The notes: generated by a model from the letters alone, not told the origin. 64,000 bases of DNA from Dehalobacterium formicoaceticum (GCF_002224645.1 NZ_CP022121.1:868001-932000); one strand, 5' to 3'. Numbered from the stretch's first letter, positions 25,402 to 34,652 are shown. Numbers and translations: made by a program.

Positions 25402-25477
25402 ATACATTTTGCTTTCATGATGACTGAACCTGGGACAAATTTCACCGAAGATAATATAATAATCAGGGGGATTGATG

Positions 25478-26734
25478 ATGATGGGAAAAAATTTACCATT
25501 TACGAAAGAACAGCTGGAAAAAATAATTGAGGAGTTTGGAACTCCTTTTCATCTTTATGTGGAAGAAGAAATCAGAGAAAATGCCCGAAGATTAAAACAA
25601 GCATTTTCCTGGGCCCCAAGATTTAAAGAACATTTTGCCGTGAAAGCTACACCGAATCCCCATCTTTTAAAGATTTTGAAGGAGGAGGGCTTCGGCGCGG
25701 ACTGCAGCTCCCTGGCGGAATTAATCCTGGCGGAAAGAGCAGGAATGGAAAAAGAAGATATTGTGCTTACCTCTAATGATACGCCGCCGGAGGAATTTCA
25801 GAAGGCCATCGAATTAGGGGCAATTATTAACTTAGATGATCTGAGCCACATTGAATACTTGGAACGCCATGCCGGATTTCCTGAGTTGATTTCTTTTCGC
25901 TATAATCCTGGAAATTTGCGGGAAGGGGGCAATGACATTATTGGTAAACCGGAGGATGCTAAATATGGTCTTACTAGGGAACAAATTTTTCAGGCTTTTG
26001 AAATCATGAAAAATAAGGGAGCTGACCGCTTTGGCATTCATACCATGGTCATCTCTAATGAGTTGGATCCTAACTATTTCATCGGGACGGCCCATATGAT
26101 GTTTGACCTAGCCCTGGAAATTTATCAGAAACTGGGCATCAAAGTAGAGTATATCAACCTGGGAGGCGGTATCGGCATACCTTACCGCTCGGAAGAAAAT
26201 GCCGTAGACTTGTCTTATGTGGGGGAAGGTATCCGCCGGGCTTATGAAGAAAAAATTGTCCCCAATGGTTTAGATCCCCTCACCCTTGCCATGGAAAGCG
26301 GCAGAATGATTATGGGGCCTTATGGATTCTTAGTTGCCAAGGTCAGGCATAAAAAAGACATTTATAAAAAATACGTTGGTTTGGATGCCTGTATGGCTGA
26401 TTTAATGCGGCCGGGCATCTATGGTGCTTACCATCATATTACCGTGATGGGGAAAGAAAATTGGCCTTTGGATCATATTTATGATGTCGCCGGTTCTCTC
26501 TGTGAAAATAATGATAAATTTGCCGTTGATCGAGCGCTGCCGGAAATTGAAATCGGAGATATTATTGTCATCCATGATACGGGGGCACACGGCCATGCCA
26601 TGGGATTTAATTATAACGGCAAATTACGTTCTGCGGAATTATTGCTTAAACCCGACGGCAAGGTGGAGTTGATTCGCCGCGGGGAGACTTTGGAGGATTA
26701 TTTTGCCACCCTGGATTTTTCAAATTTATCATAA
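25478..26734 (+). CDS. lysA: Diaminopimelate decarboxylase
   Basis: LysA decarboxylates meso-diaminopimelate to L-lysine. The fold-type III PLP enzyme of about 418 residues carries the PLP lysine in HFAVKATPNP, the phosphate-binding glycines in LGGGIGIPY, and the CEN(x)D motif (SLCENNDKFA) that contributes the second-subunit cysteine. With dapL it gives the last steps of lysine synthesis. Several stacked starts (TTG 25472, ATG 25475, 25478 and 25481) lie behind CAGGGGG; 25478 has the best spacing. It converges on the UPF0182 gene with a shared terminator. Confidence 0.9.
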   Translation: MMGKNLPFTKEQLEKIIEEFGTPFHLYVEEEIRENARRLKQAFSWAPRFKEHFAVKATPNPHLLKILKEEGFGADCSSLAELILAERAGMEKEDIVLTSNDTPPEEFQKAIELGAIINLDDLSHIEYLERHAGFPELISFRYNPGNLREGGNDIIGKPEDAKYGLTREQIFQAFEIMKNKGADRFGIHTMVISNELDPNYFIGTAHMMFDLALEIYQKLGIKVEYINLGGGIGIPYRSEENAVDLSYVGEGIRRAYEEKIVPNGLDPLTLAMESGRMIMGPYGFLVAKVRHKKDIYKKYVGLDACMADLMRPGIYGAYHHITVMGKENWPLDHIYDVAGSLCENNDKFAVDRALPEIEIGDIIVIHDTGAHGHAMGFNYNGKLRSAELLLKPDGKVELIRRGETLEDYFATLDFSNLS

Positions 26735-26741
26735 AGTATCA

Positions 26742-26781
26742 AGAAAACACTTTCAACCTTAAAATTTATCCTTTCTGAAAG
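26742..26781 (+). repeat. Dispersed repeat, internally deleted copy D
   Basis: GAAAACACTTTCAACCTTAA followed by ATTTATCCTTTCTGAAAG matches the two ends of copy B's complement with the central hairpin part missing. It abuts the following terminator. Confidence 0.6.
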
Positions 26782-26782
26782 C

Positions 26783-26815
26783 AAAAAAATTCCCCTTTAT
26801 AAGGGGAATTTTTTT
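26783..26815. terminator. Bidirectional terminator between lysA and the UPF0182 gene
   Basis: AAAAAAATTCCCCTT and AAGGGGAATTTTTTT pair around TAT, giving T runs on both strands; it overlaps the UPF0182 stop codon. Confidence 0.93.
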
Positions 26816-29573
26816 ACATGGACTTGATTTCTTCTTCTAATTCTATAATTTGTTGCTTTAATATTTCTAATTTTTTCAGAATGGATTCCTTAGGCTGAAC
26901 CACTTGCGGCTCCCCAGGCTTACCTTGATCAGGTTCAGGGGTGCCCGGCGCCGGTTCTTCCGGCAATCCTTTTTGGCCAAAGAATTCCCGAATTGCCTCG
27001 TCCAGGGAATTGGTTTCTACCATGATGATTTTTTTATCCACGGCAAAAACAATGGCTTGCATCTGCGGAATGGAAGTGCCTTGTTGGGCTGCTTTAATGT
27101 AAATAGGTTCTACATAGATAAAGCCTCCGTCGATGGGCACTGTCATCAGGTTGCCGCGGATAATCTCCGATCCTCCTTGGCCCCAAAGTGTCAATTTTCC
27201 GGCAATGGTGGTATTTTGGTCAATCATGCTGTCAATCATGAGAGGTCCTTGTACTTCTACGTTTTTCGGCATGTGATACAACACCAGTTGACCATAATTT
27301 TCCCCATCGTTTCTGGCAGCCAGCCAAGCCACCATATTATTGCGGTCCCGATCTTCGCGGCTGGCGGGAGTGAAGGGCAGGGTTAAAACAAATTCGCTTT
27401 CTGCTTCATCCGGCAGTTTCATTACGGAGTAATAGGGCTCAGTACTGCTGGTTTCCGCTCCATCCACCTTTTTAGCGATATCCCAGGTGTCCTCCCGGTT
27501 ATAAAATACAGAAGGATTAGTGACGTGAAAGTTAAGAAGGATACGGCTTTGAATATTAAATAAATCCTCCGGATAGCGAATGTGGGTTTTTAAGAAATCC
27601 GGCATGGTGTCAGCATCCTTAAAAACACCCGGGAATATGGCGGAGACTGTCTTTAAAACGGGATCATCAGGGTCAAAAGCATAAAAATCAACTGTACCGT
27701 GATAAGCATCAATTACAACCTTCACCGAGTTACGGATATAATTTACATCTCCCGCCGGAGCGGAATAGGGAAAGCGGTTGGAATGAGAGTAAGCATCCAG
27801 CATCCAGTAGAGTTTCCCGTCTTCACCCACCACGATATAAGGATCCTGATCGTATTTTAAATAAGGCATCAGGGTGCTCACTCGTTCCACAATGTTTCTG
27901 CGCATCAATAATTTGCTGTCATTGTTAATTTCTCTGGCAATATAAAAGCGTGGTGTATTGAAATATGCACTGAGAAACAGCTTGTTTATACCGGCCATCT
28001 CAAGGCCGGTAGAGCCTTGATAGACATTTTCCACGTTGCTGTTGCCTTCAGGGTAATCAAATTCTTTGGCGGCCGTGTTACCGATAACATAGCCATACTG
28101 TGGATCTGTGGTTAATTCACCGAAATAAATGCGAGGTTCCTGAATGTCTATGCCTTGTACCAGTGATTGAGGAGGGATGTTTTTCACAATCAGGCGAGCA
28201 TAGCCGGATTCATCAATTTCATTGGCTAAGGTAGCGCTAAGTCCATATCCATGGGTAAACTTCATCGTCAGATTGACAAAAGTTCCGGCATCTTCCTCGG
28301 TCAGGGATTTTTGAGAAATTTCCCTGGTAGACAAAAACACTTGGCGGTACTTATCATCAATCAAATAGCGGTCAATATCAATGTCATTAAAATAGTAATA
28401 GTATCGCAAGCCTTGATTTTGGGATAATACCGTTTTTAATGGTCTGGGATCATTCAAACGCACATTTTCAATGGTGGAGCGATTGTTTTGGATGTGTTCC
28501 CAGGTAATCGTCTCCGTTCCCGGATATTCTTTGTCAATCACATCCTCAAGTCCATAGGCCATGCGGGTGTATTTTATTTCCCGCTCGATATAAGGTTTTT
28601 CGCGAACAAATTCATTATTGTTTACGGTATATTGGACCAGACCCAGGACACCGGTACCTGCGATGCCCACCAATAAATAAAAGAGGATGGGGCGGGTGAG
28701 CAGGCGATGGTCATTTTTGAAAAAGAAAATAAAGGATGCGACACCGCAGATTAAAGCGACCACCGCCAGGGCAATAGAGAGGGGAATCGTGACATGAACA
28801 TCCGAATAACCTGCTCCATAGACATATCCTGTTTGGGCGTACACCACGCCAAACATAGCAATGATTCTTTGTAAGGCAAAAAGGATAAATAAAACCCCGA
28901 TCAGGATCGACCAGAAACGGCGAATGCTCCGGGGAATCAGAAGACTGCCCCTTTTAAAGATGTTTCCTTTAATTCTGATTAAGCCGCTAAAGGAAAAGAA
29001 AAATACACCCGCGAGCAAAATGAGGGTCAAGGATGAGGTGAGGGAGTTCAGCACAAAGGAATAAAAGGGCATTTTAAAGACAAAGAAAGAAATATCCATA
29101 TTAAATATGGGATCAGTCTCTCCAAATGGAGTAGCATTAAAGAATTGCAGCAGCTGCATCCAACCGCTCTGTACCGTTTGCAAGGCCAGCATCAAGCTTA
29201 AAAACAGACTGGCGAGAAAAATAATCAGGATGACAAATTTCTTATTGACGGGGGGTGTAATATCAATGGTCCCATTCTCATTATGCTGCTTCTTAAAGAA
29301 AGAAGGAAAGCGACTCCAAAAACCGGGATGTTCCTGATTAGCCCCTTGATATGTTTTATAGGTAATAAAACCCATACCAAATAAGATCAAAAAGAAAATG
29401 ATAAAGGAGAGCACCCCAATTAAAAGCTTGGCAATAATGGGTGTTGTAAATAACTGCCGATAACCCAAATCGTCAAACCAAAGATAGTCCACATAAAATC
29501 CGGAAGTAATCTTAATGGCTGCTAACAGCAGGATCAGTATCGCAAAAATATGCAAAAGGTTGAATTTTTTCAT
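26814..29573 (-). CDS. UPF0182 family large membrane protein
   Basis: A 919-residue protein whose first 330 residues contain about seven membrane helices (the first at residues 8-28, including FYVDYLWFDDLGY just outside). A long external domain follows, with the family sequences LVQGIDIQEPRIYFGE and TTIAGKLTLWGQGGSEIIRGN. The C-terminus has a Pro/Glu linker and a short coiled coil. UPF0182 proteins are widespread in actinobacteria and Firmicutes with no established function. AAGGAGGAG lies four bases before the ATG. It is monocistronic and convergent with lysA. Confidence 0.93.
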   Translation of the reverse strand: MKKFNLLHIFAILILLLAAIKITSGFYVDYLWFDDLGYRQLFTTPIIAKLLIGVLSFIIFFLILFGMGFITYKTYQGANQEHPGFWSRFPSFFKKQHNENGTIDITPPVNKKFVILIIFLASLFLSLMLALQTVQSGWMQLLQFFNATPFGETDPIFNMDISFFVFKMPFYSFVLNSLTSSLTLILLAGVFFFSFSGLIRIKGNIFKRGSLLIPRSIRRFWSILIGVLFILFALQRIIAMFGVVYAQTGYVYGAGYSDVHVTIPLSIALAVVALICGVASFIFFFKNDHRLLTRPILFYLLVGIAGTGVLGLVQYTVNNNEFVREKPYIEREIKYTRMAYGLEDVIDKEYPGTETITWEHIQNNRSTIENVRLNDPRPLKTVLSQNQGLRYYYYFNDIDIDRYLIDDKYRQVFLSTREISQKSLTEEDAGTFVNLTMKFTHGYGLSATLANEIDESGYARLIVKNIPPQSLVQGIDIQEPRIYFGELTTDPQYGYVIGNTAAKEFDYPEGNSNVENVYQGSTGLEMAGINKLFLSAYFNTPRFYIAREINNDSKLLMRRNIVERVSTLMPYLKYDQDPYIVVGEDGKLYWMLDAYSHSNRFPYSAPAGDVNYIRNSVKVVIDAYHGTVDFYAFDPDDPVLKTVSAIFPGVFKDADTMPDFLKTHIRYPEDLFNIQSRILLNFHVTNPSVFYNREDTWDIAKKVDGAETSSTEPYYSVMKLPDEAESEFVLTLPFTPASREDRDRNNMVAWLAARNDGENYGQLVLYHMPKNVEVQGPLMIDSMIDQNTTIAGKLTLWGQGGSEIIRGNLMTVPIDGGFIYVEPIYIKAAQQGTSIPQMQAIVFAVDKKIIMVETNSLDEAIREFFGQKGLPEEPAPGTPEPDQGKPGEPQVVQPKESILKKLEILKQQIIELEEEIKSM

Positions 29574-29670
29574 GTCTCCTCCTTTTTCAGGGTAATAAAT
29601 ATTTTTGGTACCTTGTTTTATTCTGCATCAAGCATGGATATGCCTTTAATTTGCCCCAAATAATTTAATA

Positions 29671-29720
29671 CGCACTTATTCTTTCAACCTTTTAAAATTT
29701 CAATATTTGAAAGTATTAAA
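29671..29720 (+). repeat. Dispersed repeat, copy E (partial)
   Basis: GCACTTATTCTTTCAACCTT, an AAAATTTC block and TTTGAAAGTATTAAAA follow the order of copy B's complement. Its right end joins the A run of the next terminator. Confidence 0.55.
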
Positions 29721-29772
29721 AAAGGGGCGCCACTAACTACTTAAAAAGTAGTGTTGTGACACCCCCTTTATC
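29716..29772 (-). terminator. Intrinsic terminator after the CAP-domain gene
   Basis: On the minus strand AAAGGGGGTGTC pairs with the GGCGCCCCTTT region, with an inner ACTACTT/AAGTAGT stem, and is followed by TTTTTTAATA. Confidence 0.8.
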
Positions 29773-29808
29773 TGGAACTATGTAGGTCAAGAGAGTTTTA
29801 AGGCAGCA

Positions 29809-30576
29809 CTATCCAATAAAGTGCTGGGTAAACATTTTGCCGTAAGGTCCTCCGTTGATAATACCAATTCCGATATGGGTGTAATTTTTGCTCATAATAT
29901 TAGCTTTATGTCCGGGACTGTTCATGAGACCCTTATGAGCACTTTCTACTGTTTGGTGGCCGGCCAGGTTTTCCCCTGCCGTGCGATATGTAATACCTTG
30001 GCTTTTCATCAAGTCAAAAGGAGATCCGTAAGTGGGAGAATTGTGGGCGAAGTAATTATTGTCAATCATATCCTGACTCTTCATCCGTGCAGTTTTTACC
30101 AACTGCATGTCCACCTTCAAAGCGGGAAGTCCTGCAGCAGTTCTTTCTTCATTGACCAGATTTACCATTTTCTGCTCATCGGCAGTTAAACCGGAAGCCG
30201 GTTCTTCTTTAGGTGCCGGAGCAGGGGCTGGTGTTGGTTTAGGTGCCGGGTTTGGAGCAGATGTCGGTTCTTCTTTAGGTGCCGGGTTAGCAGGTGCCGG
30301 TTTCGGTTTTGGTGCCGGAACCTTTTTAGGCGGCGGGGTTGTCTTTGGTGCAGCAACCTTGATTTCGCACCCCTTCAGGTTAAAATATTGGCATAACCAG
30401 GAGTTGTTATCCGCCTGATTCAGGCATTTACCGGTATCTTCTGTTTGGTTCAAAACAGTGTAGGGACATGTGCTTTTCTTAAAACTGGTTTCAGCGGCCC
30501 AAGCCATGGTAGAAAACAACATTGAACATACCATGAGCAAGCACACAAGCAGGCCTAGACGAGATCCTTTTTTCAT
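29809..30576 (-). CDS. Secreted CAP (SCP/YkwD)-domain protein
   Basis: A 255-residue exported protein: signal peptide (residues 1-27, ending AWAA), a Cys-rich segment with four cysteines (about residues 38-70, possibly two disulfides), a Pro/Ala/Lys linker made of PAPK-like repeats (75-130), and a CAP domain (about 132-255). The CAP signature includes VNEERTAAGLPAL, YFAHNSPTYGSPFDL, AGENLAG, NSPGHKANIMSKNYTHIGIG and a C-terminal FTQHF. In sporulating Firmicutes such proteins occur in surface or spore roles, but activity is unknown. GGAGG lies eleven bases before the ATG. Confidence 0.92.
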   Translation of the reverse strand: MKKGSRLGLLVCLLMVCSMLFSTMAWAAETSFKKSTCPYTVLNQTEDTGKCLNQADNNSWLCQYFNLKGCEIKVAAPKTTPPPKKVPAPKPKPAPANPAPKEEPTSAPNPAPKPTPAPAPAPKEEPASGLTADEQKMVNLVNEERTAAGLPALKVDMQLVKTARMKSQDMIDNNYFAHNSPTYGSPFDLMKSQGITYRTAGENLAGHQTVESAHKGLMNSPGHKANIMSKNYTHIGIGIINGGPYGKMFTQHFIG

Positions 30577-30856
30577 TAATTTTTTTCCTCCATTCTTTTC
30601 CTCTTGTGTTATTTTTTCTGCTAAATTATGGGCAGAAAATTTACGTTTATTATCTTACTATACTTTAAACGGGATTTCTGCAAGTAAATATTGCCAAATG
30701 GGTTTCCACCCAGTTCCCATTAATGAAGATAATAAGAAAATAACCACATATTACCATAGTTTTTCTGTCATGCTGAATGCAGCGGTGCTCCATCGTTAAC
30801 ACTCAGGATGGCAAACACGGCAACTATCAAAAAGATTCGTGAATCTTTATAATTTT
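30577..30856. other. Intergenic region between CAP gene and sufC, with repeat-like sequence
   Basis: This 348-base gap separates divergent genes. GTCATGCTGAATGCAGCG (30768-30785) and CTCAGGATGGCAAAC (30802-30816) resemble the two arms of a widespread GTCAT-CTGA intergenic repeat, degenerate here. A palindrome AAAGATTC-GT-GAATCTTT (30831-30848) followed by ATAATTTTTTG looks like a plus-strand terminator with no gene before it. Confidence 0.45.
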
Positions 30857-30885
30857 TTGTCCGCATAGGGTATATTTTATATAAA
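30857..30885 (+). promoter_or_regulatory. Promoter of the sufCB operon
   Basis: TTGTCC (30857-30862) and TATAAA (30880-30885) are 17 bases apart. The -10 region lies in TATATTTTATATA, a palindrome-like AT block that could bind a regulator. Confidence 0.55.
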
Positions 30886-30924
30886 AAATCATGTACAATA
30901 TGGATAATAAAGGAGGTTTGCCTT

Positions 30925-31680
30925 ATGTTAGAGTTAAAAAACATCGCTCTTACCGTTGATGGGGAAAAGGAAAAACTGGACATCCTGAAAAATGTCACTT
31001 TTACCTTGGATGAAAATAAAATTTATGTCATTACCGGTCCCAATGGGGGCGGAAAATCATCTATTGCTAAAATTATTATGGGTATTTATCTACCTACGGC
31101 TGGAGAAATATTTTTTGAGGGTCAGGATATCACCCATTTAGATATTACTCAACGTGCGAAAATGGGCATTGGTTATGCGTTTCAAAATCCTCCCCGTTTT
31201 AAGGGTATTACGGTAAGGGAATTATTAAATCTGGCCTCGGGGGGAAAAACCGATCTTAATGTTTGCGATCTTTTGATGGATGTGGGACTTTGTGCCCAGG
31301 ATTATCTGGAGCGGGAAGTTAATGCCAGCCTATCCGGCGGGGAATTGAAAAGAATTGAGATTGCCACAATTTTGGCACGCAACTTGAAGCTTGCTGTTTT
31401 TGATGAACCGGAGGCAGGCATTGATTTATGGAGTTTCCAAAGATTGGCAGAAACCTTTGGCAAGATTCATGAGAAATATCAAACCACGATTGTTATTATT
31501 TCTCATCAGGAAAGGATTTTAAAATTAGCGGATGAAGTGATTCTGATCGCTAATGGTGAAGTGTCTGAAATAACCACCAAAGAAAAGGTCCTGGCCGATA
31601 TTGTGCGCAGGGATGCTGACTGTTTATGCAGCCAAACATGTGAAAAGGGAGTGGCAATTGATGCTCAATGCAGTCGATAA
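30925..31680 (+). CDS. sufC: Fe-S assembly ATPase SufC
   Basis: A 251-residue ABC-type ATPase that drives cluster assembly on SufB. Walker A is GPNGGGKSS, the signature LSGGELKRIEIA, and Walker B LAVFDEPEAGID. AGGAGG precedes the ATG. The C-terminus is unusual: CLCSQTCEKGVAIDAQC carries four cysteines close together, which the standard SufC lacks. Only sufB follows, giving the two-gene minimal (SMS-like) system of strict anaerobes; sufS, sufU and sufD are not here. Confidence 0.93.
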   Translation: MLELKNIALTVDGEKEKLDILKNVTFTLDENKIYVITGPNGGGKSSIAKIIMGIYLPTAGEIFFEGQDITHLDITQRAKMGIGYAFQNPPRFKGITVRELLNLASGGKTDLNVCDLLMDVGLCAQDYLEREVNASLSGGELKRIEIATILARNLKLAVFDEPEAGIDLWSFQRLAETFGKIHEKYQTTIVIISHQERILKLADEVILIANGEVSEITTKEKVLADIVRRDADCLCSQTCEKGVAIDAQCSR

Positions 31681-32581
31681 GGTTTTGTTAAAAGCAGTGG
31701 CGGATCTCCAGGACTTACCAACTGGGGCCTTTAATATCCGCAAAAATGGTGCCGGTGTCGAGCGGAAAACGACACCGAACATCAACATCTTGACCAAAAC
31801 GGACAAACCGGGGATTGATATCATTGTAAAGCCCTTTACCAAGGGAGAAAGTGTTCATATCCCGGTGATTTTATCGGAGTCAGGCTTGAATGATGTGGTT
31901 TATAATACCTTTGATATTGGGGAAGGCTCCGATGTGGTGATCGTTGCCGGTTGCGGAATCCACAATGAAGGACATGAAAGGGCCCAGCATGACGGGATTC
32001 ATGATTTTATTGTGCGCAAAGGTGCCCGGATGAAATATGTAGAGAAGCACTATGGAGAAGGAGAAGGTACCGGCAAGAAAATTCTCAACCCCAAAACCAT
32101 TATTGAAGTGGAAGAAGGCGGCGTGGCCGAACTGGAGATGGTGCAGATAAAGGGGGTTGACACGACCAAACGGGACACGGAGGTTGTGCTGCATAAGAAT
32201 GCCCGTCTCATTGTGGTGGAACGACTCCTTACCAATGAGGACCAGGTGGCCGAATCCATTATTAATGTTGATTTGCAGGGTGAAGATTCGACGGCTCAGA
32301 TTGTATCCAGATCTGTTGCTCAGAATACCTCCAAGCAGGTCTTCCATCTTAATATGAGAGGCAGGAACCAATGTCGGGGACATATTCAATGTGACTCTAT
32401 TATTATGCACCAGGCCCATGTCTCATCGATACCGGAGATTACCGCCTTCCATTCTGATGCCCAGCTAATTCACGAAGCAGCCATCGGAAAAATCAATTCT
32501 GAGCAATTAACAAAATTGATGTCCATGGGTTTGACGGAAACAGAGGCCGAGGAGAAGATTTTACAAGGATTCTTAAAATGA
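31661..32581 (+). CDS. sufB: Fe-S assembly scaffold SufB (SufB/SufD family, short form)
   Basis: A 306-residue beta-helix scaffold, shorter than E. coli SufB (about 495), as in minimal SMS systems. The C-terminal core has GHIQCDSIIMHQAHVSS, with a cysteine at the place of the SufB acceptor Cys, then ITAFHSDAQLIHEAAIGKI with the conserved Glu/His. ATG 31661 lies inside the last codons of sufC (20-base overlap) with AAGGGAG nine bases upstream, so translation is coupled. An in-frame ATG at 31601 would overlap sufC by 80 bases and has no site. Confidence 0.92.
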   Translation: MLNAVDKVLLKAVADLQDLPTGAFNIRKNGAGVERKTTPNINILTKTDKPGIDIIVKPFTKGESVHIPVILSESGLNDVVYNTFDIGEGSDVVIVAGCGIHNEGHERAQHDGIHDFIVRKGARMKYVEKHYGEGEGTGKKILNPKTIIEVEEGGVAELEMVQIKGVDTTKRDTEVVLHKNARLIVVERLLTNEDQVAESIINVDLQGEDSTAQIVSRSVAQNTSKQVFHLNMRGRNQCRGHIQCDSIIMHQAHVSSIPEITAFHSDAQLIHEAAIGKINSEQLTKLMSMGLTETEAEEKILQGFLK

Positions 32582-32650
32582 TTACGCTGTAATTAGGAAT
32601 ATTCACGATTAAGGTTCCAAAAGCAATACCTTGTGTTGCCGGAAAATGTG

Positions 32651-32677
32651 TTAGCACTCATCTTAGATGAGTGCTAA
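32651..32677 (+). promoter_or_regulatory. Perfect CIRCE element (HrcA operator)
   Basis: TTAGCACTC, nine bases, GAGTGCTAA: an exact match to the CIRCE consensus. It lies nine bases upstream of the htpG -35 box. It could also fold as a hairpin after sufB. Confidence 0.92.
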
Positions 32678-32685
32678 TTTTATTC

Positions 32686-32714
32686 TTGAAAAAATCTATC
32701 ATAAGGGATAAAAT
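32686..32714 (+). promoter_or_regulatory. Sigma-A promoter of htpG
   Basis: TTGAAA (32686-32691) and TAAAAT (32709-32714) are 17 bases apart, about 44 bases before the start codon. Confidence 0.75.
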
Positions 32715-32757
32715 TAGTAATATCGATATGATCATGAACAAAGATGGAGGGATGAAC

Positions 32758-34632
32758 ATGAATCCGGAAAACGGAAATATTTCGATTCATACGGAAAATA
32801 TTTTTCCGATTATTAAGAAATGGTTGTATTCCGATAAGGATATTTTTGTACGGGAGTTAATCTCAAACGGTGTTGATGCCGTTAGTAAATTAAAAAGATT
32901 ATCCGCTTTGGGGGAAGTAGATCTGGGTGAAGATCTCCCTTTTTATGTGCGGGTGGTTTTTGATCAGGAAAAGAAAACCTTAAGCTTTATTGACAATGGG
33001 ATTGGGATGACGGCTGAGGAAGTCAAAAAGTATATTAATCAAATTGCTTTTTCCGGGGCTGAGGATTTTATTGCCAAATATCAGGACCAAGCTGATGAGG
33101 GCAGTCAAATTATCGGGCATTTTGGGTTAGGGTTTTATTCTGCTTTTATGGTGGCGGATCAAGTGCAAATCGATACCCTTTCTTATCAAAAAGAAGCGGA
33201 AGCGGTGCGCTGGATTTGTACCGGAGGTACTGAATATGAAATCCTCCCTTCTGAGCGCAAAGAAAGAGGTACAACGGTTACTTTGCAATTGGCGGAGGAC
33301 TCCCTTGAATTCCTGGAGGAATTTACCTTGCGCCAAATTATTGAGAAATATTGCGCCTTTTTACCGGTGGAAATCTTCCTGGTTAATGCCAAACCAACCG
33401 AGGACGAAGCAGGCAAAGAACGGGAGGCTAAACCTCTTAATGATACCAATCCCCTGTGGATGCGGAATCCTAAGGACTGTACCGACCAGGATTATAAGGA
33501 GTTTTATGCCAAGGTCTTTATGGATTTCAAAGAACCTTTATTCTGGATCCATCTCAATGTGGATTACCCCTTTAACCTTAAGGGAATTCTTTATTTCCCC
33601 AAGGTTAATAATGAGTTTGAACGGTTGGAAGGAAAAATAAAACTTTTTAATAATCAGGTTTTTGTGGCCGACAACATTAAAGAAGTGATCCCTGAATTTT
33701 TGATGCTCTTGAAAGGGGTGATCGATTGCTCCGATCTGCCCCTGAATGTTTCCCGAAGTTTTCTGCAAAAAGACAGCAATGTGATTAAGATTTCCAAACA
33801 TATTACCAAAAAGGTTGGGGATAAGTTGGGAGAGCTCTTTCAGGAAGACCGGGAAAAATATCATGGGTATTGGGATGATATCAATCCTTTTGTGAAATAT
33901 GGCTGTCTCCGGGAGGATAAGTTCTATGACCGGGTGCAGGATTATATCGTCTACCGCACCACCAAAGGAGATTATGTGACACTGAAGGAATATTTGGACA
34001 GAAATCAATCTTTCCATGAAAACAAGGTGTTTTACGTCAGTGATGAAAAGGGACAAGGCCAATATATCCGTCTCTTTCAGGAACAAGGGTTGGAAGCGGT
34101 GATTTTATCCGGCCCCTTAGATATGCATTTTATCCAGTTCATGGAAGGGAAGATGCCGGAGGTTCATTTTAACCGCATTGACTCCGACCTCTCCGACAGT
34201 CTCAAAGATCCGGAAAAAACCCATGATGCTGAAATGCAGGATCAACTGGCCGGTCTTTTTCAGAGAGTTCTGGGCAACGATAAGCTGAAGGTTCAGGTGG
34301 AGACATTGAAAACGGAAGATGTGCCTGCCATCGTGCTTTTAAGTGAGCAGACCAGGCGCATGCAAGATATGAATGTTCTTTACGGCCGCTCAGATCTGAA
34401 GGGCATGTTCCCGGACGAGGAGACCTTGGTATTGAATGCGGGCAACCCGCTGGTGCAAGGGGTACTGAAGCTTAAGGAACAACCGGAAAAGCAGGAAGAA
34501 CTGGATTTAATTTGCCGCCATCTCTATGATTTGGCGATGCTCAGCCATAAACAGCTGGAACCGGCTGCCTTGACTGATTTTATTGCCCGGGGCAATAAAA
34601 TTTTAATGATGCTGGCCAAAGAAAAAAATTGA
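32758..34632 (+). CDS. htpG: Molecular chaperone HtpG (Hsp90)
   Basis: A 624-residue Hsp90 homologue. The GHKL ATP site shows ELISNGVDAVSKLKRL (Asn ligand; the more usual sequence is ELISNASDA), FIDNGIGMT (DxGxG) and IGHFGLGFYSAFMVAD (lid). The middle domain has the catalytic arginine in LNVSRSFLQKDSNV. ATG 32758 has GGAGGG six bases upstream; an upstream ATG at 32671 overlaps CIRCE and is rejected. The CIRCE operator implies HrcA control, unlike Bacillus htpG. Confidence 0.96.
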   Translation: MNPENGNISIHTENIFPIIKKWLYSDKDIFVRELISNGVDAVSKLKRLSALGEVDLGEDLPFYVRVVFDQEKKTLSFIDNGIGMTAEEVKKYINQIAFSGAEDFIAKYQDQADEGSQIIGHFGLGFYSAFMVADQVQIDTLSYQKEAEAVRWICTGGTEYEILPSERKERGTTVTLQLAEDSLEFLEEFTLRQIIEKYCAFLPVEIFLVNAKPTEDEAGKEREAKPLNDTNPLWMRNPKDCTDQDYKEFYAKVFMDFKEPLFWIHLNVDYPFNLKGILYFPKVNNEFERLEGKIKLFNNQVFVADNIKEVIPEFLMLLKGVIDCSDLPLNVSRSFLQKDSNVIKISKHITKKVGDKLGELFQEDREKYHGYWDDINPFVKYGCLREDKFYDRVQDYIVYRTTKGDYVTLKEYLDRNQSFHENKVFYVSDEKGQGQYIRLFQEQGLEAVILSGPLDMHFIQFMEGKMPEVHFNRIDSDLSDSLKDPEKTHDAEMQDQLAGLFQRVLGNDKLKVQVETLKTEDVPAIVLLSEQTRRMQDMNVLYGRSDLKGMFPDEETLVLNAGNPLVQGVLKLKEQPEKQEELDLICRHLYDLAMLSHKQLEPAALTDFIARGNKILMMLAKEKN

Positions 34633-34652
34633 AGGACAGAAAGAGTATAAAT

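Noticed and set aside
25432-25460. GGGACA-17-TATAAT as a lysA promoter
   Set aside because: The -10 would put the transcript start inside the Shine-Dalgarno site; an upstream start is needed.
25210-25471. Lysine riboswitch before lysA
   Set aside because: No lysine-element core sequences are seen; the only structure is a terminator belonging to the CBS unit.
32651-32682. Reading the CIRCE hairpin as the sufB terminator
   Set aside because: The exact TTAGCACTC-N9-GAGTGCTAA match and the promoter just downstream make the operator the better call; it may still slow read-through.
32671-32757. Upstream in-frame ATG for htpG
   Set aside because: It lies inside CIRCE and before the promoter -10; ATG 32758 has a proper GGAGGG site.
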